A DNA stretch of 64,000 nucleotides from Pedobacter schmidteae. GTDB taxonomy: Bacteria; Bacteroidota; Bacteroidia; Sphingobacteriales; Sphingobacteriaceae. The translations under genes were made by a program, and so were the position numbers. The notes beneath the pieces were generated by a model. The model saw only the letters and a list, made by a program, of their open reading frames with translations, was not told where the DNA came from and did not search any database. The DNA lies in the NCBI RefSeq assembly GCF_900564155.1, contig NZ_LS999839.1, positions 1,795,097 to 1,859,096 of the forward strand, written 5' to 3'. Shown in pieces: positions 27,101 to 34,775 of this stretch; the stretch's first letter is position 1; the number at the start of each line of letters is the position of its first letter.

Positions 27101-30100
27101 AGACTTAAATTACGCACAACGTGTTACCAAAGCTCCGGATGTGGTATCTGCAAATGTTACCGGATGCGAAACGCAGACAGCAACTTTAGCGGTTCAGTCG
27201 CCAAAAGCCGGCCTTACCTACAAATGGTACAATGCAGCTGGCGCCTATCAGGCCGATGGCGTTACTTTTGTAACTCCGGCCCTGACAACCAATACCAGAT
27301 ACTATGTGTCGGCCAGCAATGCTTCGGGATGTTTAAGCTATAAAACACTGGTGAATGTGACAGTTACGCCTGTGCCGGCAACTCCTCAGTTATTGAACAG
27401 CGACATCAAAACCTGCGCAGGCGCCAGTGTGGTTCTCACCATTGGCAATCCGCAACCAGGATTAACTTATGTATGGACTAAGGTTGGAACACCAGGCCCT
27501 GTACAGTCGGGCCCGGGAACAACGCTTACTATTGCGTCGGTAACGGGTTCAGAAACCTATAAAGTTCTTGCCCAAAATTCTTGCGGTGCACCATCAGCAG
27601 AAGCAACAGCCACTGTTGACGTGGGTACGCCTACACCTCCGGTAATTACACCTGCTGCGGTTACCATCAATAAAAATGAACGTGCGCTGCTGACCGCTAC
27701 TTCATCGGCAGTTGGCGCAACCTTTACCTGGTACGACCGCGATCCGGCCTTACCTGGAGCGGTGGTTGTTTCTACACCACTTAACGGATTGAACGGTTCA
27801 TTCCTTACACCGGTACTTACGGCTACTACTACCTATTGGGTAACCAGTACGGCAGGGCTCTGCGCTTCGGCGGGTGCTCCGGTTGTAGTAACGGTATTGG
27901 GCGACCCTAATCCGGGTGATGTACCTTGTGAGGCCGCAGTAGCTGAAGAAAACGGAAAGGGAGGCTTGTTGCCATTGCTTTTAGGTGTAGATAATGCGGG
28001 TCTGGTATTCGACAACAACAGCAATACCGGTTCTTCGTTACGCGTTTCAGTAGGCGTAGGATCGTACGTTTACCAAAGAGCTATTTTCAACGGCTTGTCT
28101 ACCATAGGTGATAAAGTACGTTTAAAACTGGTAGCCCCATCTAATTTACTTTCTTTGGGACTGCTTTCAAGTGTTGAGGTAACTACCTATAACGGGGCTA
28201 CCTCTAATAATGATACCAAAACGATCAGTAATCCATTGATTTTACTGGAATTGCTGAACAATCAAACAGAGGCCCTGGTTGAGTTTACTCCGGCAAGTCA
28301 GTTTGACAGGGTGGAGGTTCGTTTGAATTCGGGCTTGTTGGGCGCATTGACTGCTATCAATTTCAATTATGCACAACGCGTGATCGTACCACCAGTGGTA
28401 CAGGCAGCAACAGCTTCTGTTTGTAAAGGAGGCCAGGCAACCTTAGGTGTAAAAGATCCGGTAACTGATGGCAGCATTACTTACAAATGGTATATGGGTG
28501 CTTCGGCTACTGTACTTGGATCTTTGCCAACTTATCAGACTGATGCCAGTCTGGCTGCGGGTACTTATGATTTCTTTGTCGTAGCCAGCCGTAACGGATG
28601 CGAAAGCGCCAGAACAAAGGTTACTGTAACCATATTGCCACAGCCTGATGTACCGGTGGTGATTGGTGCAAATCCAAGATCAACTTGTATCAATACGCCG
28701 GTTACCTTGTCGGTTACTGCAGTAGCGGGTATCTCTTATACCTGGTATGATGCAGCAAGCAATGGCAATGTACTGGCTACAAATACCAATACTTATACTA
28801 CACCGGCCAATTTAGGTGTAGGTACTTACAACTATTATGTTTCGGCCATTAATGCCAACAACTGCTCAAGTGCTACCCGTACCCAGGTTACCGTTGTGGT
28901 TAGGGCCAATGCTACAGCCGACGACATTACCGCTGCCGATCAGTCTATTTGCTCGGGAAGTACAGCTGTTTTAAGCGCATCAAGCGCAATTACCGGCGCA
29001 ACATTTAAATGGTATAAAAATGCTGATCTGAGTGATGTGCCATTTACAGGTGCAAACTTTACAACACCTCCGTTAACTGCGACTACAAAATACTATGTAA
29101 TTGTAAGCGGTCCGGGTATCTGTTCAAATGACGCCGCATCAGCCAAAGTAGTTACTGTAACCGTAAACCGCAATGCTGTGGCTTCAGACATTACTGCAGC
29201 AGATAAGGCCACCTGTTCGGGAAATGGTGTAGTGTTAAATGCAATCAGCACCACTGTAACCAGCCCTGTGTTTAACTGGTACAAAAATGCGGATCTGAGT
29301 GATGTTCCATTTACGGGTGCAGACTTTAGCACCGGCGTTTTAACCGCTACTACCAAATACTATGTTACTGTAAGCGGCGCGGGTGTTTGTGCCAATACTG
29401 CGGCTACGGCAAAAGTAGTTACCGTAACGGTGAACCGTAATGCTACTGATGCAGACATTATTGCGGCTGATAAAGCGACCTGTTCGGGTACTGCAGTGGC
29501 ATTAACGGCATCAAGCACAACAATAACCAATCCGGTATTTAGCTGGTACCGAGATGCTGCACTTACCGACCTGGCTGTAAGAGGTACTTCATTTACTACG
29601 CCTCCATTGACCGTAACTACCAAATATTACATTACGGTAAGCGGCGATAATGTTTGTGCCAACAGTGCATCATCGGCCAAAGTTTTAACCGTAACGGTAA
29701 ACCGTAATGCTACGGACGCAGATATTAAACTGAACGATCAAACCATTTGTTCGGGAACTACAGCAATATTAAGTGCCAGCAGTACCACTGTAACTGCGCC
29801 TGTGTTTAGATGGTACCGTGATGCTTCATTAACAGACTTCGCCTTTGAAGGCCCTACATTTACCACCCCTGCATTGACACTGACCACCAAATACTATGTA
29901 ACAGTAAGCGGCGCGGGTGTTTGTGCCAATGATGTGACGTCGGCAAAAGTGGTTACCGTAACGGTGACGCGTAATGCCGGAGTTACAGACATTATTGCTG
30001 CCGATAAAACCATCTGTGCGGGACAAACCGCATCGCTTTCGGCCAGCAGTACCATACCTGGAGCAAGCTTTACCTGGTATCGTGATGCTGCATTAACTGA

Positions 30101-31568
30101 TGTGGCCTTCACTACAGCAAACGTAACTACGCCAGTGTTGAATACCACTACAAGGTACTATGTTACCGTAAGCGGTACCGGCGTATGTGCAAACTTACCT
30201 GGAACGGCCAAAATAGTAATGGTTACCGTAAACCAGATACCAAATGTGCCGATTATCAGTAGTGCAGGCACTACCGTATGTTCGGGAGATGCAACCTTGC
30301 TCACTATTCAGAACCCGCAGGCAGGCGTAACCTACGAATGGTATACCGCTGCAACTAATGGTACACTGGTAAATACCGGGGTTACTTATCCAATATCAAA
30401 TGCAAGTTCAACTACGGATTATTATGTACAAGCCACTAATGCTTCGGGTTGTGGTAGCGCGACAGGCAGAGTTAAGGTAACCCTGACTGTTAATGGCCGA
30501 CCGCAGATTCCAGGAGTTGTATCGGCAGCGGTAAATACCTGTATGGGAAGTACTGCGGTATTAACAGTGTCTAACCCGGCTGCAGGTGTTATTTACAACT
30601 GGTATGCAAGAGCCAACAGTACAGAAATATTAGGCTCGGGCACCAACTTTACCACTCCGGCAGCCGCAAATGCAACTACCATCTATTACGTAGAAGCTCA
30701 GTCTGGTAATTGCACCAGTACTGCGCGTACGGCTGTAACGGTAACTGCAGGGGCAATTCCATTGCCGCCGCCATCAGTCTCGGGTGCCGGTAGTCCATTG
30801 TGTCCGGGAAGCGGAACGGTGCTAACGGTTGATAACCCAGACGCATCGCTTAGATATGCATGGTTCAGTGTAGCCACAGGTGGAGCGGCACTTGCACAAG
30901 GAAATACCTTTACGGTGCCGGCAACAAATGTAACCACTATTTATTATGTGGGTAGCATCAACGCGAATTCGGGTTGTGCAAGCAGTAGCCGTACCGCTGT
31001 TACCGTTACGATAGCAACTAAACTTGCCGCGCCGGTTGTTTCTGTGCAGACGACCACCGCAACCAGCATTACTTTTGCCTGGATAGCTGTACCGGGGGCA
31101 ACCGCTTATGAAGTTTCTGTGGATGCCGGATTAACCTGGACTGCACCAAGTTCGGGTGCTGCAGGAACCTCACATGTGGTGGACGGACTAAATCCTGATC
31201 AGAAAGTGACCATCAGGGTAAGGGCTAAAGGACAGCTGGATTGTCAGTTGAGCGATGCCACAACCTTTACCGGTACAAGCCAGAATCCATTGGGCAACGA
31301 AATCTTTGTTCCAAACACCTTTACGCCTAATAATGACGGTAAAAATGACGTGTTGTACGTATATGGAAATACCATAGCCAAGATTAGACTGCGCGTTTAC
31401 AATCAATGGGGTCAGTTCTTATATGAATCGCTGAACGTTCAAAATGGTTGGGATGGGACTTATAAAGGGCAGATGCAGCCAAATGGCGTATATGTTTATT
31501 ACCTGGAGGCCGAATTTAACGACGGCACAAAAACAACTAAAAAAGGAACGATAACCCTGTTAAGGTAA
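24159..31568 (+). CDS. Giant T9SS adhesin, C-terminal part with CHU_C (type B) sorting domain
   Basis: About 2,469 residues: remaining He_PIG repeats, many Ig-like CHU_C-associated domains (pattern 'V..CSG...L..S......WY.......T......T..YYV'), three ~150-residue modules (25435-25880, 26665-27120, 27925-28380), and five ~89-residue tandem repeats (28902-30233). The last ~90 residues are the gliding-motility-associated C-terminal domain (VPNTFTPNNDGKNDVLYVYG ... GVYVYYLEAEF...TLLR), a T9SS type B signal for export across the outer membrane. This frame has no ATG before 25692 and no signal peptide, so it is not an independent gene. Together with the upstream part it encodes a ~3,140-residue surface protein. 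PorP/SprF follows 17 bp downstream. Confidence 0.85.
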   Translation: MANGTVNVPYPTQTIPLATGGSGSYTYSVVNTDLPPGLAFNPATREITGTPTQAGTYTVPVKVTDTEGNTITTNYAITVRNPLVLATKALADGTVGTVYATETIPAATGGNGPYAYIGTNLPPGLTFNPATRQISGTPTQSGSYNVSVKVTDADGATVTQTYTLKVNGELVLPGATLPNGLVGTTYATQTLPAVTGGTSPYTYTAIGLPPGLTFTPATREIKGTPLSGGTFTVTVTAKDSNGLSTSTDYNLLVNVPAPTANAASTCSGSVATLSVTNAQPGVTYNWYAATGNTPVFTGTTYTTGTLTTNTTYYVEAVSGTAVSSRTQVNVTVNATPAPATVVTANETISAGQSATLVVSTTAGNTVKWYTQPTGGAAFFTGTSYTTPALSATTTYYVETENATGCVSATRSAVKVTVTAGPVSPKCNAAVNQQSGIEGICALCSIENPGNSTDADPDNFTKINLAVGVGSAGYQRLIFAAPGAATDSIRLDLATPVGLTDLGVLGDITITVMNGNTVVGTPHALNSSVLDLKLLSGNRFKATLVAGGVYDRVEIRFGALVSALSNLSIYGAEVVYPNPTVASTGRTICSGNATTLSAVANGGTSLKWYSAASGGTELGTGETFNTAGPLTANTTFYIEVSKGGCANTNRVPVTVTVTAVPDAPVLASASAVCAGSAGVLTVNNPVSGVTYKWYTASTGGTSVFEGPVFTTGPLTASTTYFVEASNGSCVNSTRTSALVTVNPLPALPQVQASATTVSPGQTAILNASSTENNIIFNWYDSATATTPLQTGPTYVTAPLMAATTYYLEAVSSTTGCAASSRVQITINVDNGGVPNPVPCEAAVNESNGVDGIGLLAGVFNPGLAIDNDTKTGSSLVLPVGLLGGSVYQRVGFNGLSNVGDTVRIQLSAPGKLLSLSLLSGITLTTYNNTTSNNDAMQLTNSLINLELISGNSAALLTFVPTSPFDKVEVRLNAGVLSALTTVDLNYAQRVTKAPDVVSANVTGCETQTATLAVQSPKAGLTYKWYNAAGAYQADGVTFVTPALTTNTRYYVSASNASGCLSYKTLVNVTVTPVPATPQLLNSDIKTCAGASVVLTIGNPQPGLTYVWTKVGTPGPVQSGPGTTLTIASVTGSETYKVLAQNSCGAPSAEATATVDVGTPTPPVITPAAVTINKNERALLTATSSAVGATFTWYDRDPALPGAVVVSTPLNGLNGSFLTPVLTATTTYWVTSTAGLCASAGAPVVVTVLGDPNPGDVPCEAAVAEENGKGGLLPLLLGVDNAGLVFDNNSNTGSSLRVSVGVGSYVYQRAIFNGLSTIGDKVRLKLVAPSNLLSLGLLSSVEVTTYNGATSNNDTKTISNPLILLELLNNQTEALVEFTPASQFDRVEVRLNSGLLGALTAINFNYAQRVIVPPVVQAATASVCKGGQATLGVKDPVTDGSITYKWYMGASATVLGSLPTYQTDASLAAGTYDFFVVASRNGCESARTKVTVTILPQPDVPVVIGANPRSTCINTPVTLSVTAVAGISYTWYDAASNGNVLATNTNTYTTPANLGVGTYNYYVSAINANNCSSATRTQVTVVVRANATADDITAADQSICSGSTAVLSASSAITGATFKWYKNADLSDVPFTGANFTTPPLTATTKYYVIVSGPGICSNDAASAKVVTVTVNRNAVASDITAADKATCSGNGVVLNAISTTVTSPVFNWYKNADLSDVPFTGADFSTGVLTATTKYYVTVSGAGVCANTAATAKVVTVTVNRNATDADIIAADKATCSGTAVALTASSTTITNPVFSWYRDAALTDLAVRGTSFTTPPLTVTTKYYITVSGDNVCANSASSAKVLTVTVNRNATDADIKLNDQTICSGTTAILSASSTTVTAPVFRWYRDASLTDFAFEGPTFTTPALTLTTKYYVTVSGAGVCANDVTSAKVVTVTVTRNAGVTDIIAADKTICAGQTASLSASSTIPGASFTWYRDAALTDVAFTTANVTTPVLNTTTRYYVTVSGTGVCANLPGTAKIVMVTVNQIPNVPIISSAGTTVCSGDATLLTIQNPQAGVTYEWYTAATNGTLVNTGVTYPISNASSTTDYYVQATNASGCGSATGRVKVTLTVNGRPQIPGVVSAAVNTCMGSTAVLTVSNPAAGVIYNWYARANSTEILGSGTNFTTPAAANATTIYYVEAQSGNCTSTARTAVTVTAGAIPLPPPSVSGAGSPLCPGSGTVLTVDNPDASLRYAWFSVATGGAALAQGNTFTVPATNVTTIYYVGSINANSGCASSSRTAVTVTIATKLAAPVVSVQTTTATSITFAWIAVPGATAYEVSVDAGLTWTAPSSGAAGTSHVVDGLNPDQKVTIRVRAKGQLDCQLSDATTFTGTSQNPLGNEIFVPNTFTPNNDGKNDVLYVYGNTIAKIRLRVYNQWGQFLYESLNVQNGWDGTYKGQMQPNGVYVYYLEAEFNDGTKTTKKGTITLLR
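28902..30233 (+). repeat. Five tandem ~267-bp repeats inside the adhesin
   Basis: Units start at 28902, 29166, 29433, 29700 and 29967, that is every 264-267 bp (88-89 residues). Each codes for an Ig-like domain beginning '(N)RNA..DI.A.D..ICSG' and ending 'GVCAN...AKVVTVTV'. Such near-identical tandem domains change number easily by recombination and give a stalk of variable length. Confidence 0.85.
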
Positions 31569-31585
31569 AAGTGTATCCGGAAACA

Positions 31586-32599
31586 ATGAAAAACAAATTT
31601 GTCATGAAGAAACTAATAAGAATACTAGCAGTAGGAGCGTTTTTAAGTTTGGGAGCTTTAAAGGGTACAGCACAAATTGATCCTCATTTCTCTCAATACT
31701 ATGCTCATCCGCTATGGTTAAACCCCGCTTTAACAGGAGTTACCGACGGAGAGTACAGGGTTTCGCTAAATGCTAAACAACAGTGGGGGTCTATCTCCAA
31801 CTCATTTTTAACCGGAGGCGCATCTTTTGATATGGCTCCGGTTAAAAACCTGGCTTTCGGCGCTATGGTGCTGAATCAAAATGCCGGAGATATCAGTTAC
31901 AATCACTTGAGTGCTTTGGTTTCGGGTGCTTATCGCATCCATTTCGGCAGGCAGGGAATGAGCATGGTTAATTTTGGTTTGCAAGCCGGTATTTTGAATA
32001 AAAGCTTTGATCCGTCAAAAATTACCCTGGGAAGTCAGTATAATCCGGTTACCGGATATGATCCAAGCTTTGGCATCAGCGAATCTTTCTCTTCATCCAA
32101 TACGCTTGTGCCTGATGTGAATGTAGGGGTTATGTTTTTTGATGGTAACCCAGACCAACGTGTAAATGCGTTTGCAGGAGTTATGGCTGCGCATATCACC
32201 CGACCGGTAGATAAATTTTTGGGCAACAGCGTTCGTATGCCCATCCGTTATGCAGCGCATGGCGGTGCCCGTGTAAGGGTTTCGGAAGTGTTCGATATCA
32301 CACCTAACGGTTTGTATATGGAACAGGGAAATGCACGCGAGATTTCGGCCGGAGCCTACGGACAGTTTATGCTGAACAATGATTCTGACTTGCTTTTTGG
32401 GGGCAATTACAGGGTTGATGATTCAGCTATTGCCTTTTTTGGCTTACACCTCAAAAATATGGTGTTTGGCCTGAGTTATGATTTTAACACTTCCAACCTA
32501 AACCGTGTTACGGGCAGTAAAGGCGGCCTGGAACTATCGGTGTCATTTACCGGTAGAAAAGGAATACTGGGGCCTAACTTCTTTTGTCCACGATTATAG
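31586..32599 (+). CDS. PorP/SprF family type IX secretion membrane protein
   Basis: About 337 residues. After a signal peptide (FLSLGALKGTAQ), the mature protein opens 'DPHFSQYYAHPLWLNPALTG', the hallmark of PorP/SprF outer-membrane beta-barrels. These bind type B cargo such as SprB and take part in its secretion and surface attachment. The ATG at 31586 is used; a GTG at 31571 and an ATG at 31604 are alternatives, and all retain the signal peptide. It lies 17 bp after the giant adhesin and 40 bp before the PorE-like gene, forming a cargo-anchor operon. Confidence 0.93.
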   Translation: MKNKFVMKKLIRILAVGAFLSLGALKGTAQIDPHFSQYYAHPLWLNPALTGVTDGEYRVSLNAKQQWGSISNSFLTGGASFDMAPVKNLAFGAMVLNQNAGDISYNHLSALVSGAYRIHFGRQGMSMVNFGLQAGILNKSFDPSKITLGSQYNPVTGYDPSFGISESFSSSNTLVPDVNVGVMFFDGNPDQRVNAFAGVMAAHITRPVDKFLGNSVRMPIRYAAHGGARVRVSEVFDITPNGLYMEQGNAREISAGAYGQFMLNNDSDLLFGGNYRVDDSAIAFFGLHLKNMVFGLSYDFNTSNLNRVTGSKGGLELSVSFTGRKGILGPNFFCPRL

Positions 32600-32639
32600 T
32601 TGAACTAATATGAATTCATTAACCATTAATGAAACACTG

Positions 32640-34634
32640 ATGAAAACAAAAATACTGCTGATCCTCTGTTTACTTGCCTCTGCTGTGCAGGCCCAATTTG
32701 TATCTAATAGCAAAAGAGTGGCTGATGTGTATTTTCAAAATAAGGAGTATTACGCTGCAGCCGAATATTATAAGAAGGCTTTACAGATTTCTGCAGATAG
32801 TGCCGGTTTTGTGGTGCCTTTTGGCTTTGTCAACAAAATCAAAGAAGAAAGCCCTAAAAGAGAAGATTACGAATATTGTGCTTTTCAGCTGGGAGAAGCC
32901 TTGCGGCTTTATAAAAACTTTACAGATGCCGAGCGCTGGTATGAGGTTTCTAAAGATTTTACCAACCCTAAATATATTTTGAGCTCTTTTTGGTATGCCG
33001 AAACGCTGCGTTCCAACCAGAAATTTAATGAAGCGATTACAGCCTTCAATGTGTTTTTAGATAAGTATAAGGTAAAAGACGCCTATGCCGCAAAGGCAAA
33101 GCAAGAAATTGCCTCCTGTCAGTTTGCCTTATATGAACTGCGTTATCCAAGGCTTTTTAGATTGAGCCGTTTGCAAAATGATATCAATGATAAAGGATCT
33201 AATTATACGCCAACCATAAAGGCAGGAAACTTCTACTTTACTTCCTCCCGTCCGGTAGGTGGCGGTGGTAAAAAAGAAGTGCTAACCGCCAGGGATGTAA
33301 AAGTGACCAAAAAGGAAACACCCTATTTGAATGCCATTTACATCACTTCGGGTAATCCGCTTACTCAAAATGTAAGTATCAGAAAAACTACGGTAGAGGG
33401 TAAGGATCGCGAATCGGCAGCACCTGCCTTTCACCCAAACGGTAAAATTGCCTATCTGACCAGCTGGACTGCTCAGGGCAATAAAAAAATATACCAGCTG
33501 AATGCCACACCGGGGGCAGCCAAAGAGTGGTCGGAACCTGTTGAACTGGGTAGCCAGATCAATGTAAAAGGTTTTAATGCCATGCAACCTTTTGTAACCA
33601 GGGATGGGAAATATCTGGTGTTTTCATCCGACAGACCGGGCGGATCTGGTAAATTTGATTTGTGGTATTCGCCTATTCGGCTGGATGGATCTTTGGGCAC
33701 AGCGGTAAATATGGGTAATATCATCAATACCACAGAAGATGAAGAAGCACCTTATTACAACCCGGCGACTAAAAAACTACTGTACAGCAGTAACGGAAAA
33801 GTAGGTATGGGCGGCTTTGATTTTTATGAAAGTACCGGCGACTTTGGTCATTGGTCTGAAGCCCGTAACCTTGGCTATCCTTTCAACTCTTCAAAAGATG
33901 ATCTTTATTTTACGCCAATCAGTAACGACGATTCGGACGGCTACATCAGTTCTGATCGCGAGTCTGTTTGTTGTCTGGAAATTTTTTATGTTAAAAGAGA
34001 GTTTTTAGTGATACAGGGTACTTTGCTGGACTGTAATACGCTAAAACCGCTTAAAGATGCTGTGGTTACCCTTGCCGATTCTTTGCAGGAGTTTAAATTC
34101 ACTACAGATGAGATGGGGAAATATACATTTAAGTTGAGCTCCAACCGCCATTTTAAGCTTACAGCCGATAAAGAAAAGTATTTCAGTAAAACGCTGACGT
34201 TTAGCTATGATCAGATGGCGCAAAAGGATACTTTATTTAGTCCCGAACTGTGTCTGATCCCTTACGAAATAGATAAGCCAATTGTACTTAAAGACGTTTT
34301 ATATGAATTTAATAAGGCCGATCTGACTCCTGATTCCAAAGGAAAGCTGGATCACCTGTATACGATAATGGTCGACAATCCGACCATTGAGATTGAGCTG
34401 AGTGCACATACCGATAGTAAAGGGTCCGATATTTATAACCTGGATCTTTCCAACAGGAGGGCTAAATCCTGTGTCGATTATCTTGTCGAAAGAGGAATTG
34501 CTGCGGGCAGGATGACCAGTAAAGGTTATGGCGAAACCCGGCCGGTAGCACCAAACGAACTGCCTAACGGGAAAGATAATCCGGAAGGAAGGGCGCTAAA
34601 CCGAAGAACAGAATTTAAGGTTACCAAAAAATAA
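32640..34634 (+). CDS. PorE-like OmpA-family protein (TPR, WD40-like propeller, CRD, OmpA_C)
   Basis: A 664-residue exported protein. The signal peptide is MKTKILLILCLLASAVQA. TPR-type helices follow (VADVYFQNKEYYAAAEYYKK), then a PD40/WD40-like beta-propeller (~190-450, repeats such as 'PFVTRDGKYLVFSSDRPGG'), a carboxypeptidase regulatory-like domain (LLDCNTLKPLKDAVVTL) and an OmpA C-terminal peptidoglycan-binding domain (LSAHTDSKGSDIYN, LSNRRAKSC, with the Asp and Arg that bind meso-DAP in the family). This order is that of PorE of the T9SS trans-envelope complex. It probably anchors the adjacent PorP/SprF-adhesin pair to peptidoglycan. The start at 32640 removes a 10-residue extension that would precede the signal. 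Confidence 0.9.
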   Translation: MKTKILLILCLLASAVQAQFVSNSKRVADVYFQNKEYYAAAEYYKKALQISADSAGFVVPFGFVNKIKEESPKREDYEYCAFQLGEALRLYKNFTDAERWYEVSKDFTNPKYILSSFWYAETLRSNQKFNEAITAFNVFLDKYKVKDAYAAKAKQEIASCQFALYELRYPRLFRLSRLQNDINDKGSNYTPTIKAGNFYFTSSRPVGGGGKKEVLTARDVKVTKKETPYLNAIYITSGNPLTQNVSIRKTTVEGKDRESAAPAFHPNGKIAYLTSWTAQGNKKIYQLNATPGAAKEWSEPVELGSQINVKGFNAMQPFVTRDGKYLVFSSDRPGGSGKFDLWYSPIRLDGSLGTAVNMGNIINTTEDEEAPYYNPATKKLLYSSNGKVGMGGFDFYESTGDFGHWSEARNLGYPFNSSKDDLYFTPISNDDSDGYISSDRESVCCLEIFYVKREFLVIQGTLLDCNTLKPLKDAVVTLADSLQEFKFTTDEMGKYTFKLSSNRHFKLTADKEKYFSKTLTFSYDQMAQKDTLFSPELCLIPYEIDKPIVLKDVLYEFNKADLTPDSKGKLDHLYTIMVDNPTIEIELSAHTDSKGSDIYNLDLSNRRAKSCVDYLVERGIAAGRMTSKGYGETRPVAPNELPNGKDNPEGRALNRRTEFKVTKK

Positions 34635-34655
34635 ATAGTTGAATTTTCGGCAGGA

Positions 34656-34688
34656 CCCTGTATAGACTTTTTAAAAGTTTATACAGGG
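34656..34688 (+). terminator. Terminator hairpin after the adhesin operon
   Basis: CCCTGTATAGACTTTT (34656-34671) pairs with AAAAGTTTATACAGGG (34673-34688), with one G:T pair, and is followed by TTTCTGCTTTT. It lies 22 bp after the porE-like stop codon. Confidence 0.7.
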
Positions 34689-34775
34689 TTTCTGCTTTTA
34701 GGGTATTCGGTTTTGCTTGTTGCGAAATATATGCTATAATTACATTAAATTGTAAATTGGCTTTTAATTTAAATT

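Noticed and set aside
28902..30233. CRISPR array suggested by regularly spaced repeats
   Set aside because: Units are 264-267 bp, in frame and coding for Ig-like domains; there are no short repeats with unique spacers and no cas genes.
24159..31568. Separate gene starting at the TTG at 24159
   Set aside because: It has no signal peptide, starts mid-repeat, and lacks an ATG for about 510 codons; a frameshift of the upstream gene explains it better.
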